A stretch of DNA of 64,000 nucleotides from Acanthaster planci (taxonomy: Eukaryota > Echinodermata > Asteroidea > Valvatida > Acanthasteridae), in the NCBI RefSeq assembly GCF_001949145.1, contig NW_019091499.1, positions 703,976-767,975 on the forward strand, given 5' to 3'. Numbering within the stretch: the stretch's first letter is position 1; each line of letters begins with the position of its first letter. A program made the position numbers and the translations under genes. The notes beneath the pieces were generated by a model that did no database searches, was not told the DNA's origin, and worked only from the letters and a program-made list of their open reading frames with translations. Positions 23,794 to 37,546 of the stretch are shown one piece after another.

Positions 23794-24810
23794 TTAGGAT
23801 TGAACATCAGTAGTTTGGCTTCGAAGTGACATGGCATGAGACGAGTCAGGGTTGCGTCTTCCAATCCCAAACATGTCTCGCAGAGCGTTGCGAAACTGGC
23901 GATACTGGAAAGCATAGATGACCGGGTTGACGCAGCAATTGGTAGCCACCATAGCCACAGACAATAGATAGTACCACTTGTCGTGTATAACCAGCCATCC
24001 TACGTTGAACATGAGGAACATGAACTGGTTTGGGGTCCAGCAGACCATGAACGTGATGAATACAATCAGAAGCGTTTTGAAGATGTTGTGTCTGGCCTGC
24101 AGTAACGACCCCGTCATACCCGAAGCTGACTGACAAGCGACGCAGCCGTTCAATCTTGAAGGAGCAGAGTTGGCAGCCACCGATAACGAGCCCAGCCTTG
24201 CAGCTCTACGCTTCAGCTCCACGCTGATTCTGATGTACGCAAAGAGCATCACCAACGCAGGTACCAAGTACTGCAGGATTGCCGTCAGGATCCCTATGAC
24301 ATGGGAGCTGGGGATATCCCTGACAACACATCTGCCGCCTGGGAACTCGAAGATCAAAGCAGTATACGTCTTGATGGCAATCCCAAGGAGCCAGCAGCCA
24401 GCAAAGATCAGACCGACTTTCAGCCAGGGACGCGTGGCGAAGGCGGCGTGGTACTTAGACTGGTGGACGATGGCGAAGTACCGTTCCATGGTCAACGACA
24501 GCAAGTTGAACGTTGATATGGTAAACAAGAGAAAGAGCATGTAGTTACTGCTCCACATCGTGCAGATGAAGAAACCCAGAAGACTGTCGGGCAGGGGGTC
24601 AGGCAGTGGAACTTCACTCTGCAGGAGAATTAGTGTAGAGCCAAGGAAATCTACCACAGCTTGGTGGAAAATGAAGGCATTGGTGCGAGTCTGCATCGCC
24701 GAGACTTTACAGATGACGACACAGACCAGACCGTTGCCCAAGATTCCTGCGATTCCCACAATTGTCTTGTAGATTCGTAAAATCAGTATCTGCTCCATGG
24801 CTTCAATCAC
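23794..24810 (-). CDS. Rhodopsin-class (class A) G-protein-coupled receptor, single exon
   Basis: 338 residues with seven hydrophobic segments. TM1 has GNGLV (Asn 1.50). TM2 has HQAVVDFLGS (Asp 2.50). TM3 begins after a Cys (FFICTMW) and ends in MERYF, the ERY form of the DRY switch. A Cys in extracellular loop 2 (GGRCVV) can pair with it. TM5 has a Pro, TM6 has CWTP and TM7 has NPVIYAF. The protein acts in the plasma membrane through heterotrimeric G proteins. The form is that of peptide receptors of the galanin/allatostatin/somatostatin kind, which are expanded and often intronless in invertebrate deuterostomes; the ligand cannot be named. Start chosen at 24810; a second Met four residues on is possible. 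No breaks. Confidence 0.93.
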   Translation of the reverse strand: MIEAMEQILILRIYKTIVGIAGILGNGLVCVVICKVSAMQTRTNAFIFHQAVVDFLGSTLILLQSEVPLPDPLPDSLLGFFICTMWSSNYMLFLLFTISTFNLLSLTMERYFAIVHQSKYHAAFATRPWLKVGLIFAGCWLLGIAIKTYTALIFEFPGGRCVVRDIPSSHVIGILTAILQYLVPALVMLFAYIRISVELKRRAARLGSLSVAANSAPSRLNGCVACQSASGMTGSLLQARHNIFKTLLIVFITFMVCWTPNQFMFLMFNVGWLVIHDKWYYLLSVAMVATNCCVNPVIYAFQYRQFRNALRDMFGIGRRNPDSSHAMSLRSQTTDVQS

Positions 24811-25509
24811 CAGCAGTCAGTGTATATTGATTGAGTTGTCGAGCTCTCCCTTCCTGAACTGTATGCCTCGTTGTATGCAATAGAGAGGACTGCTTAGGGT
24901 TCCCTTATCAGCATTTCTGCCCGGCATTTATTGTGCAATACAGAGAGACAGAGATATTGCATCCCCGGACCAACGCCATATGCAAATGATGTCGACATTT
25001 CCAATGCATCTTGGGATTATAAACAGCAATTATGCACAACGAACAGTTGAATTCTTTTAGCATAAGTTTCGAACACTGAAGTATGAAGTAATATGCTAAA
25101 TCACTGAATTATTTCATACAGCGTTTCTATATATGCATTTGTGTGTTCTATTAATAACCAATTTTTCAATCATGTAGTCAAAAATAGTGCACTGTAACAC
25201 AAAATGCAACGTGCTCGAGGTGATTTGAGGATCTGGTACATGACTGCATGACTTTTCTGAAAGTTTTCTCACAAATAGTGCTTTTAATAAGCAAATTTCA
25301 AATTCCAAAAAAGGAAGTGTCTTTCTGAAAAAAAGGAAATGCGTTCTCGATCGTAATAGAAAACATGGAGATATTGAAATGTATTGAAAAGTGTAGTTTT
25401 ACCAGAAAGGAAGTAAAACACGGAGCAAAAAATTCATTGTTGAGAAGCCCTGGGGGCTGCCTATGAAGTACACGCGCACAAAATACTGATATTGAAAGCT
25501 GCCTTCCCC
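24811..25509. other. Upstream of the GPCR, nothing recognised
   Basis: The presumed promoter and 5' UTR of the receptor lie here. No motif stands out. Confidence 0.4.
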
Positions 25510-25671
25510 CAGTCTTCGGCCAAGAAGGGAGAATTCGATAGCGGACGTGATCGAGCATGTGCCGCGCGAGCCGATTTCTATTGCGCCCTCACTTGACTTC
25601 ATCCAATCGACGGCTTGCGCGGCTTGTGCTCGGATCGAGTCCGCTATCGAGTTCTGCCGTCTTGGCCGAAA
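25510..25671. mobile_element. Fold-back element with long imperfect arms
   Basis: Left arm about 25510-25577 contains TTCGGCCAAG, TCGATAGCGGAC and GCGCGAGCCGATT. Right arm about 25604-25671 contains the complements AATCGACGGCTTGCGC, GTCCGCTATCGA and CTTGGCCGAA. The spacer is about 26 bp. It is more GC- and CpG-rich than its surroundings, has no coding capacity, and is likely a MITE or similar. Confidence 0.7.
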
Positions 25672-27060
25672 ACTACCTCCCCCCATAAGATAGCATTATG
25701 TAGAAGTTCCATCCATTCCTACGCACATGATTACAATCATGTCTCTTTGACTTATTAGACTGGTGTCGCTAGTACTGGTAAGATCTGGATGTCGGGGGGG
25801 GGGTAATGCACAGTAACGTTTTTCAAATGAATTTCACACCATTTTACTAATATCCGAGGTCCGAATATCTTCTATACCCAAAGTTTATCGATAATAGCTT
25901 TGGGAGTGTCATGGCCTGTTGTCACGTGTTAGTATGATCAGTTCTTCTATTACACAACTTATTTACAGCACCGTTGGTTATTGCATGTTAAGAGCACATA
26001 CATTGATAATTAAGTGGGCGACTGCATGATAATTTTCGATGTACATGTATTTATTCAAGTTTACCTGTTGGACACCCATTAGGACAAATCTCGCTCGAAA
26101 GAACCAAATTCGTTACAGTGTAGCTTCAATGAATTTTCAGTAGACATATATTTTCTTCAATTTTGTATTCATCTTCGCTTTATAAAACTCTTTTACATTC
26201 GTATTCGGTTAAATTCATTGAAAAGTGCACTTTTTAACAGTCAAAGTTATCCCTGCTTTTCTGGAAAACTGAGGGCGCTGTTGCTGTAAAAATTATCTAG
26301 GGAAGACAAAGTTCGGTGCAAAAGCTTTCCTGTCAAAATTGTGTGCCCAGAATTTACAAAATAGCAACGAATTGGCCAGGAAGAAAAAACTGAGTTTAGC
26401 AAAATGTTCAAAAAACACTGGAATTTTTGGATACCAACCAATGTAACATAGAGGCTTTCTCCTCGGATGACATCACAGTTTGCTCATATGGAAATATCTT
26501 TAGCGTAAAAACAAAAAAAGACATAAAACTACCTTTGGAAATTGCGAAACAAAATTTAAAATCAGGTTAAATGAGACACAAAGGTGCTTTTTTAAGGTGT
26601 GATTTAAAACGAATGGATTACAGCTTCCCTGAGAGACTGATAGAAGGGAATGTCGATTTAAGATAATCAACTAAAAGCCCATGACTAAATACTGTCAATT
26701 GCGTTATTTTGTGCTATGGACTCTGGGGATTGCGGGCGTTGACGTAAATCGCAGAAAACATCGGCAATAGAAATTTGGGGGGGGGGGCTGACACCTTACT
26801 AAGGAGTGCTGTTCATGATACAAATGAACGTTTTTATCGGGCAATGGATATTTAGCTGTCGCTGGCGCCACGGCAACTCCAGCTATAAACGATACTTTGC
26901 CGGGTACATGCGTAGTAACTGTTTTGGGGGACTTGGCAAATCTTATACTGGTCATAGTCGTTGTGACTTCATATCCAAGAGCCGCGAATCATAAAAAGAA
27001 AACGTAGCACTTTGTAACTAAATGCTGGGGTAAATTAAAAAATAATAAAACTTATTTTGG
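25672..27060. other. Intergenic, nothing recognised
   Basis: Contains homopolymer runs (G-runs near 25795 and 26777) and no recognisable exon. Confidence 0.4.
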
Positions 27061-27073
27061 GGGCTGAAAGTTA

Positions 27074-27146
27074 GGGACTGAACCCAACTTGGAGCGTATC
27101 GTGACTTTTGATTTTATTGTCGTGCGCACTATCCAATGGACCACCA
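27074..27146 (-). other. tRNA-like sequence (pol III box pair), possible SINE head
   Basis: On the minus strand TGGTGGTCCATTGGATAG (27129-27146) looks like an A box, and GGGTTCAGTCCC (27074-27085) matches a B box. The acceptor-stem arms do not pair, so it is not an intact tRNA. No A tail was found. Confidence 0.35.
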
Positions 27147-27537
27147 AACGTACTTGGAAAGTAGTGGGAATTTAATAACTTCCCAAGTTTTACTCACGTG
27201 TTTACATATCAAAGAGGACACGATTTACATCTAGCCGGCCAAAATACTGTTTAGCCTAGTTGAATTTGCGGGCGACGGCTTAGCCACTTTATTTTTTACA
27301 ATACTTACACCTTTCATCAAACAACGTGTTTATAGCTCTTTTTGTATCAAAGCCATAGTGCTCGGATTTTTAATCAGATTCTGAATATTCCTACTGAATC
27401 ACCATTGGTCTGGTTGGGTCTGGTCTGGAAATTGAATTCGGCCCTTTAAGTAGTTCGATGTGATAGGACTGCTGTATGCGGTTTTTTATTGGGCTGATAC
27501 ATTCAGTACGAAGCTATATTACGGACATGGTGAAAAC

Positions 27538-27662
27538 AAAAATGTCGTATGTAAAACTTGTATCTCGTAGGTTGGACAAAAAAGTCGAACGTACGAGATA
27601 TAAGTCGTACGTACGCGATATAATTCGTACATACGATACAAAAGTCGTGTGTACGAGATAAC
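27538..27662. repeat. Tandem array of about 20-22 bp units rich in TCGTACGTACGA
   Basis: Successive units such as AAGTCGTACGTACGCGATAT and AAAGTCGTGTGTACGAGATA, each with a palindromic CGTACG-like core. The open frame across it on each strand is a by-product. Function unknown. Confidence 0.65.
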
Positions 27663-28946
27663 ACCCCCACTTTTCAAATTTCATGGCCGTGCAGGCTACA
27701 CATCCATTTTTCCCCATCCGCCCCCCCCCCCTTTCCAGCACGAATTCTCGCCACTGACCCAATCCCAATAGTTATGAAACTGGATCCTGCTAAAATCTTT
27801 GTTCATGACCATATTCCTCCGGCAGACAAGGTTTTGAAAATCAACTTACTACTGAAATAATCTCACAGTACTTTTAAATCGACATCGCTCTTACTGATAT
27901 TCGCACTGACAGAAAGCACCGGTCGACGGAAATACTGTGCATATCAAATTGCTCATAAGAGCAAGGCACTTTGGAGGAAAAGAAACTGGTGTATTTGCAG
28001 ATTAGGTTACTTATTCAGACAAGTCATTTTTATGTTTTTGATATTCTTGTTTCTGTTTCTCATTCCAACAGACTCCGCATCTTGTTTCCGTAACACAATA
28101 TATTCATAGCTATTTGAACAGCGTGTTCCTAGAAGAACATGGTCAACGCTGGAGCCGAAGTTATTGATTTTTGTGTGCTAATCGCAGACTCTATTCTCAC
28201 ATTATCGTTCAGAACTATTTCTTCTGGTACACTTTTGAATTGTCAAGCTATTTGCCTGCCTGTAGACTGTGGCTGTTTGTGACTAGTTTAAGGTAGTTGT
28301 ATAGCATGTAATTATTATAGCAAATTGCCAAACGAAAAAGTCAGAAATGGTTTTGATCATTGAATGATGGGGGTTGATTGACGGGGTGTCGTCAGAACCA
28401 TTGTTCCTGATGGGTGGATTCAAGGAGGGGGTGAGGCGAGTTACCTCTGCAGAACAGCTCCTTAAATGGTAGCACAAATACTCCAATTGTGAAATTCAGA
28501 AAACCGGTAATGACAGTCAGTCTAGAGATACTGCAGCGAAACTCACCCATCATCAAAAGTTGACTTCGGTCTTTAGGTTGTAAACTAAGTTTAGCCTCAT
28601 GTACACCCTAGATACGTCAGAGTCTCATTGAACTCATTTGAATCTGTGTAATGCGAGCATATTTACAGAATACTAAAACCAACAATTCTACGGAAAAAGG
28701 CCACTGGAGCTTCAAAATACAGCAACGACCAGTATTGCCGTTAACTTTACATGTATTATCAAATTCATTCATAATGCGTCAATGTGCATAGATTAGGTGT
28801 CAAAGGTTAGCCATAACAAAACAAACCAATGAATACTTGTACTTTACTGTATGCACAGGGTATGTACGTGTTTGCTCAGAGAGACGACTGAGGGTGGACC
28901 CCTACAGGTAAATTCCATAGACACCAGTGATATAGACACCAGTCAA

Positions 28947-28988
28947 ATCCATCCATCCATCCATCCATCCATCCATTCATTCATTCAT
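28947..28988. repeat. (ATCC)n/(ATTC)n microsatellite
   Basis: About seven ATCC units run into three ATTC units. Confidence 0.9.
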
Positions 28989-31900
28989 ACACAGTAACCC
29001 ATTCAGCTGTAATTATATTGCAAGGGGCCGTGTTTTATTTATATTATTATTATCAAATTAGATGATAAGATTTAATATGTGAAATTATTAAAATCAACCA
29101 CGAAGGTTAAGACTGCAGAATACTTGATAATTAATAACTTCAAGTAACAGTCGTCAAATTACAGCTAATTTATACAAAATGTGAAGAATAAAATGCTTAA
29201 AAGCAAACTAACTACGGGCGTATTGGTGGCAGGGTGCATTTATGGGGGTGCACCCTACCCTCTTATACAACGGTTTGCATGGGATTGTGAGGCAAGTTTC
29301 TGAGAAAAAAAAGATATAGCCAAACATATCCACAATCGTCGTAGAGTTATATATCTTACCCCTTGATGGGTGGTCACGTTGGAATGTTGAGATTTTGGGT
29401 GGAATGCTCGGAGCATTAGTTGGGCAAGTCTGAACTTCCCACAACTTTCCACTGCCAGCGCACGACATCCACTGCGAGCCTATCAGCTTGCGATAAAGTA
29501 GCGCGCTAATAAATTATTCATGACTGGCCACATTTATAAACGAGTTCCTTACAGTTTATTATTGAAGTGTAGAACTGTCATTGAAGTTAAAAAAAAATCC
29601 CTCATCCCAACCTTAACGTCATTTGTAAAATATTAAGGGTGAAAGATTATGCTAGTGAGATAATTGATAAATATGAAATCATATGGTGGATTGCCTCCCC
29701 GCAAAAAAAAACTGGATCGACTCATGCATTTTGTGTACTCAGAAATACAGCAAACGTCATGCTTTCTCACATTATTTCGATTTTATGTGAAGAATCAACA
29801 TGTAATGTTTATTGTGAGCTTTTTAAAATTCTTATTAGAGAATTTGGAGGACTAAACTGAGCCGTATAAACGTTTTAATGTGAAGTAATTTTATTATTAT
29901 TTTATCACTGTAATTATTTCATTAATTACAATGTCGATGTGATTTCCCAACACGAAGGACGCAGAGACTGTCATGTCACGTTTGTGGTTTTACAAGCTTT
30001 TTTGTCCCCAGATCTAGGCTTCATGTAGTTTTTTAATAAGAATTTCAAACCAGAACTACAGAAAACAAACTAATCGCTACACCCGATTTCTCAACTTCTT
30101 CGTTGTTAATATCCACGTTTATTTCAATCTCGTTGAAAATTTCCCAAGACAAACTAATTGAGGCAGTAACAAAAAAGACTGCTACGAGATAGATAAATCA
30201 AAGATTCCCAAATACATGAGAAAATGGGAGAGCAATGGTAAACTACATATACTTGTAATCCATGTATGGCCCAAAACCAGTATATCGCAAGGGAATGTTG
30301 GTGTAAACAGCCGAGGCCTCTATTACCATGCCAGGACAAAGGCAAAACCAAATCAACAGCAAAAGTCGTATCAACAAAAATGAAAACAATTTATGTCAAA
30401 AATAAATGTTGTTGGTCTGTACATATGTGCTGTGGCGTGTAGTCAAGGGATGCCCACCGGCAGAAAGCAATGTTCTAGAGAAATACGAAACATTGAAATT
30501 CGGGTCTTCAGTGGGAGTAAATATCAGGACGGCAAATAAATAACTAAATAATGCCAGAGGGGAGGATAGTGAATATTGTGTGGCAAATAATATTCCCAAA
30601 TAGATTAGTATCATATATTAGCATCTCTGTAGCCCCATTCTGTATAACTAACCTTAAACAGGTAAAATTTCCATATTACAGTAGTCAAATATAATCCCGG
30701 CCATACTTGGGTCCATCTGTATCCTCAGCAGATATCGCTGAGCCAACTGTGCCAAGCTTTCCATACTCAGATGACATCAACACAATTTCATACTCGGAAG
30801 ATTTCTTCCATATGAAATTCAGGCAGCTTGTTCTTCTCCTGTCACTACTAGACACCGTCTAGCCGTCCTGGGGGTTATTTGCAACACCTCTTTCGTCCGG
30901 CCTTTGGCAGTATTTTTTCAGGAATCGATACCCGATTTGAAGTCTCACCGTTCGAGCACACTGAAAAATAATATGAGTAGGCAAGGGGTTCTCGGGCAAA
31001 TATTGATGCTGGTAGCCAACATTCGAAACTTAAATGCACTCGAATATCTAACTTGGCGGGAAGACTGACAGCCTATAAAAGGCTATAATAACTTCTCCGG
31101 TTAGCCATTGTAACCGTCAGCTCTAGCCTCTTGCATCACGGCGACGATTCATCATTGTTTTTAACTCATGCGTGTTTACTTGCTGGATTTCGGTTTGATA
31201 TGTTGAACGAAGATAACTATTTCAACGGGCCCGATCGTATACACCTTTTGCAATTAATCTGTCTCTTTTATCCATGGTCAGTGTATATTAACTGGTTTGT
31301 CCGTCGATCAATCCGTGGTTCGGTTGGTAAATAGCGTAACAAAGGTCAAATTTCCCAGGAGGCACGATATTTTTTCAAGGGGCACTAACTAAAACAAATA
31401 TGATTTTGACTGATTCTTGTTCTTTCTGTCCCAGTTTGCATACTTTAAGTACTTTACACTGCAGTCTATAGGACTGCATAAGCATGTACCTCCATCGTAA
31501 TTCTTAACTTGACGCGCAATCTTTCCGCATTGAGTAAAGAAGGCATTTCTCGCTTAAACGCAAGACATTTGGGGTTAAATTGAGATTTGTTTTATTCCAT
31601 AGGGAACACGGTGGTTATGCCAGAGGCGACTCCAGCCAATATTTTTGGCAACGCGATGGGTTAATAGCTGGACTCGACTCGGGACACCGAAAGCAGATGA
31701 CTCAAGCGACTCGAGTCCCTCATCAGAAGACCTGGTTTGAGTGAAACTTGATAAGACTCAAGTCCGAAAAACTCAACGAAATTTCTTTGCCCAATTTTTT
31801 TTTTCAATAGCTTACAGTGCCGGCTTATAAATGTTCGTCATGTCATGTGCTGTTGTCATCAAGAGAAAGATGTGCTGTTATCACATAGGTAACCCGTAGG

Positions 31901-34542
31901 TAAATTTTACATTTGTTTTTGGTCATCCTGTTATATTTAAATTTTTGTGACACCAATTGACTCGAGCTAAATACCTGATTCGACTTGACTCGCGTCACTA
32001 CGATACAATGACTGGACTCGAGTCACCACGTTTTAATCACTCCACTGGAATCGAGTCACAAAATTTGTGACTGGTCGCAGCACTACGGTTATGTGACCCG
32101 AGCTTATTAATGACATCCTTGAAAGTGCAGGTCTGCGTAGCTGTGATCTATAGTGCACACCCTTGACACACTTGCTAATTTTTTAGAAATATCGTGATCG
32201 GTAAAACTTTAAAACTCCATCAAACCTGGACAGTTATGCATGCAAGTTTAACCTTTTTGTCGCATCTGAAAACTTTCCGCCTAAATCGGCTTGGACATGG
32301 ATCGCGGTTGGTCGTTCTTGAAGGCTGCACGTATGAGCTAGAAATATGTGGCCGTTGACATGGCCCTCCTGGTGTGAAGGCTGTATTCGGCAGCAAAGAG
32401 GTTATTCGCCCGCTCGAGTCCGGAACAGTGGCCCATATCGACTTTCATTCTGTCCCCCGTGAGCCGTATCAGGTGGGTATGTTTATCGTAAGACGTCTCC
32501 TAGCATCGATGTACATAGCCGGAGAAAAAACAACTAATGGAATGCATCCCCGATTGCAGGAAGCTTGGTTAACTTCCCTCATCGAGCAGAAAATGTGCGC
32601 ATAACAAAGAAGTACAGCTTACCGGACAAGTTAAATCATTCAAACTGTAGGATAACTGATTTTTAAAGTAGTTTTCCTAGGAGAAAAATATCGAAGACTT
32701 AGAATAATGTCAAGCTGCAACGTCAAACCCCCTTTTACTCCCGAGCCAGAAAGGTAGAACGCGCAGTGATACCGGTATCTCGAGACCTTCAGGGAAATTT
32801 GGGAAGAAAACTAGTGTTTTAATACTCCTTTCCCAGAATAGTTTTTCTCAAAATCTGAACAATTTGGATGGCCTCTCCTGAGCTTCGCATACGATATTAA
32901 TCACAGACCAATATCAGTGCCTTAGAACATCTCCCGTTTCGTCCAGGGCATAAACTTACAATACGATTTGCGCTGAAGGAGGGTAATTTTAATACGGCCT
33001 TGTAGTCTCGTTTCGTTTCAAAGCGCAATCGGGTTACATTCCAAGCAATGGGGAATCACTCAAAGATTCCTAATTTACCGGTAGGTCGAGTGTAAGTGAT
33101 TGAGAAAATGTCTCGCGCTTGGGTCTTATGCCCCGTCCATTTGCAAATGGGAGGCAATTGTATCGTGCCTTACTAACCTCTTCAAAAGCTCTGAATCTTC
33201 CGATCGTGTCCACTTGTCCCTCATTGATGGGCCATTCATCAAGGCACGGTATCACCATCAGTTACGCTTCCCTTAAGCCTCCTTAACGGAGGTCTCTGGA
33301 TTTTTCAATTACTAGAAAATATCGGGGAGGTGCAGTTGGCAGGAGAATCTTGTCAACACAATTTTGGTAGTTTGCATTGGAGTCGCGTCCTTCGTGTTCG
33401 ACTCGCAAATATACCGTAACCAAATAATCCAGGCCGGTGTATCTGATATATTTTGGTATATACTCTCTCTTTTTTTTTTAATTTTATTTAATTTGAAGGG
33501 AATATCTCGAGAGTCATGTCTCGTGTTGCTCGCGCACTTGAGAATCTCCAAATTTAATTACTAGCTCTGTGATCGGTTTTAATGGTAAACCTCATCATCG
33601 GGCAATGTCGAAAAGTAAGAGGAGCAGCTCCTGGGATCAAGAGTGGTGTTTTCTCGGCGTTTGCCGTTCAGGATCATCGATGTTGCATTGCAATTGGACT
33701 ATTTCTGAAAATGGTAACTGCGAGCACGGATGAAGTCACACTTGTGACTACATTTTCGAAAACGGATAGAAAGGGATCCATTTCTTTGTGAGGAATGTTG
33801 CAAATAACTGACATTAGACGTTAACTATATGTTTGTAAACTATTTTTGTTAAGGTAAGAAAGGATATTGGAAGGTGTTCCTTTTGGGTATTTTGGCAACA
33901 GAATGGACGAAGCCTTGTTCCTAATCCTCGTGCCGCTCTATTTATCACCTTCAACGGAGAAAATTTGCCTGATCGTTTGACAAAACTGTTTTCATGAAAT
34001 AAGTTGCCATCCTTGTTTCAACGGCTCTCCAGGACTTTACCGTCGAAAGTTTTCTCAGCGTCTTGACAGGTGATGTCCATCTCGCAATTAAAATTCAAGC
34101 CGGTTTTAAGATTTCACACCCCCCTGCATCGGGGATCCTCATAAGTGATCAAGTTGGGTGTCATGCCGTGTGACAGTTACACGTCATGCCCGACCGACAA
34201 TAAATGCTGAGGAATTTTGCATTTCATAGGCCTCCATCACCTCATCTCAGGCAGCTATTTTGCTTCTCGCCTGGTGTTGATGCCTGCAGAAAACTGCATA
34301 TGATCCAAGCGGATTACAAACTAATATACCGAGACCCCTGGGTTGGAGGTGTGAAGAGTTGGCAACGAGCTGCCTTCGTGGTAGCATCAAGATTAGTTTC
34401 TTGCAGTGTTTCGAGCACGATTCGCGGGAATAGCCCCCATGTGCAATGCAACACTAAGAGTGGGCGCCTCATCTAGGCGAGATTAGTGGCGATCGTTAAA
34501 GTCACGCCACAACCGCTCACACTGTGTTTAAACCCCATACTG

Positions 34543-34565
34543 CTGGCTCCTCAATGAGGAGCCAG
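34543..34565. repeat. Short perfect palindrome, 11-bp arms
   Basis: CTGGCTCCTCA, one A, then TGAGGAGCCAG. It has no associated gene and may be a transcriptional or structural element or chance. Confidence 0.6.
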
Positions 34566-37546
34566 ACCACTGTCAACGCTTCGAGTAAAAAATGTGAACC
34601 ACATCACCCCTTCAGTGGGGAGATCTTAATCTCACAACCTCCAATTGGTATTCAAAATGGTAACTGAAATCTTATCGACCCGACGGCTTGAAATTAATAA
34701 TGCAGTACTCAAACTACATATAAGTGAAGTGGATGAGTAGAAAGCATAATAAAAGGAGGCATATCTTTCCCGAACACACAAAACAGTAGTAGGGGAGCAC
34801 TACAGCTTCCTGACGAAGTGGAAAAATTATAATATACTCCTTCAAAAAAAATAAATAAATGAAGTGTTTCCTCTGAAAAAAATGTTTAGACTTCAGGAAA
34901 GGTTTTCAGTTCTCAATTTGTGCCCTCATGTCTTAACCTTAAGTCTCCAAGGTCTAAGATCCAGCAACTATAATTAGAAGCTATTATTATACAGAAGTGC
35001 CTCACTCGCGCTCAGGCGGTACGCTTGAGGGAAACTTCTTGGACTCTTAGCTTGCTGCGACTTGTTAATGTGCGCTTGTGAAGTTAACAGAGGTCGTGTA
35101 AAACAAACACATTACTTCAGCCCCTGAAATTGCACCTTTGTGAATCGATTAGCCTTATTATCAATATCTATAGGCTATTTTGGAGCCGTTTTATATTTTA
35201 TGCTAATGCAAATTTGCCTATCCATGAACAGAGCTTTGAGGTCATCTCAGGCACTTTGAACTTTGCTGGATTTTGTTTTATATTTTGCAACTGTAAATTT
35301 ACATTTCCTTGCCAATTTATTATTAAGAATAAAAAAGCAATAAGCAAGTAAGAAACATTTTCTCAAAAAACGTCTTCAAAGAGCAAATTTGGGGTTCAAT
35401 ATTTGAATGTAAAACATGTCAACTTAAAAGTGTCTTTACATCACAACGGTTCTTTCGTTCTTCCGGAAAGAGTGCACATGTTTATCGTTTAAAAAGGGCT
35501 CTTATACACTCAACTTCGAGAGAATTTCAAATTATTTCATACTCCGAAGAAGAGTATAAAAAGTGAGTCCAAGAGAAATTCACTCCATGTTTTCTCAAGA
35601 GGACGCAGGTGAGTGTAGTGCCCACCATTGAGCGCCACTTTACATGGCGGGAATCAATGGCCGCATGCCTCCGCAGTCGTCTGTTCGGATTCGTATAGGC
35701 CGAGGCCTATAACATCTTACCCCTTGGGCTTCGTTAATGACCGCAGGACACTCCTATATAACCAAGAGAATTCCACTAAGACTGAAACCCTTGCAACTAG
35801 ATATGTCAGTGCAGAGTGTGACACCGAGATATGACTCAGAAACTCCAATGTGGGTCGAAAATGCATGGGTAACTTCAATTTTTCATGTCGTAAATAAAAT
35901 TTCAAAACTGTGTCGAGTGATTTCGATTCTAGAGAAGGAATAGTTGGCTTTCTGGACAGGAAAGTCACAGAATTTTTCAACAGCCTTTTTGCCACACACA
36001 GCCATACGGGGCGTTAAGGGGCTCAAACCTATTTAGGCTACAAAAATATATTAGTGAAGAAGTAACCATCTAAATCTCATTGTTTCACGTAAACCCACTC
36101 TTTAACTTAACGTCCATCCGACCCTGCCTCCCCCCTAAAAGATATGCCCCCTGCTTATATGGATTCGGCATTACGCAGTTTGGGATATAAGTTGTTTTCA
36201 TCTATTGGACATTAGCTAAAAGTGTACATTTTCCCTGGGAAAAGCCGAGTTTTAAAATGAAACCACTGTTAAAATCACCGAACGACAGCACTCATTGACG
36301 TGGCGGTCCAAGATTTTCTGCTGCCGCCGGTACCATTTCGAAAGAACGTTGACCCTGGATGCAACTTCTGACAGAAGACAATGACCCATTTCAGATAATG
36401 TATTGTCATCCATTTTTCCCCTTAGGTGGCAGGATGTAGCGCGGGGGTTCAATTAGCCTTTTGAAATCGTGGCGGGTATCACATGTGGCGTAAAGGCCAC
36501 TTCAGCACTTCCGTTAGGCACTAGATGAAATTAATATCTCGGCCACAAACACGTCGTCTCACACTGTTGGAGTGACATAATTATTGACAGCATCATTTTG
36601 TGAATAATTCTTCTCCTCTGTCAAAGAAAAGAAAGGCCTTTTCCGCACAAAATTTAAGCTCACAGAACTTATTTTGTCCAACACTCAGTCACTGCAGAGA
36701 TTTTAGCATTTTACATATATTTGCTCATCTTCCATGCTCCTATATTGCTTGAAAGTGTCCGGTAGAAATTTCTGGTGCTTTTCTTTCTAGAAAAGACGAT
36801 TCTTGTTGGTTACAATTTTTTAAAAAATGGTGAGAACTTCCAATATTTAAAAAATATCCATCATTTGAGAACACTCTTCTGCAAGGCAGAGTAGGAAACT
36901 AAACTTTATTTTGAATTGGCCAGAGTTCTGTGAAAGCGAGTTAATCAAAGCGAGTTCATGTCATATCAGTTGGCTGTCTTCAATCAGTGCGTACCTGCGT
37001 TTGCCCGGTAGTTCGTCGGCTATCAACTCCTTGTTTGGGAAACCGGACCTAGTATTTGGTAAGTGCAAACCTTTTCAGTCATTGGATAATAAGAGAGATG
37101 AGGGCAATCTACGGTACCCTTTTTCAGAGACAACCCATGCTGTTAGGATTAGCTTTAAACAAAACCAAGAACATACCGGATGATGCAAATATGGTAAAGT
37201 AAACTTAACACTGAATAACTGCATGCTTTATTTAATCAAGTATGATGCAACGTACTATCAGATCCAGTAAATTATATACTTTTGATACATTCTAAAAAAT
37301 TCTCAAGGATTTAAAATCTGCTACAGTAAATGGAAGGCATCATTTAACAATTTAGTAGATTTCAATTAATCATCTTCTCTTTAGACATTGGAGTTTCCCT
37401 GTAAGCAAAAATCAGTAGGTTAACATATCTGACCCTGTCACGAGATTTTCAGAGCATGGTCTCTTCAGTTCAGCATTCGTTTCCAGTCCTAGTGAAACGC
37501 TTGACTCAGCCATTGCATGCTGGATGATATGGAGTACTAAACGAAT

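Larger units (their letters stand above)
27663..37546. other. Long gene-poor interval
   Basis: No exon with family features was found in about 9.9 kb. It holds an ATCC/ATTC microsatellite (28947-28988), a short perfect palindrome (34543-34565) and many chance open frames under 95 codons. Confidence 0.4.
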
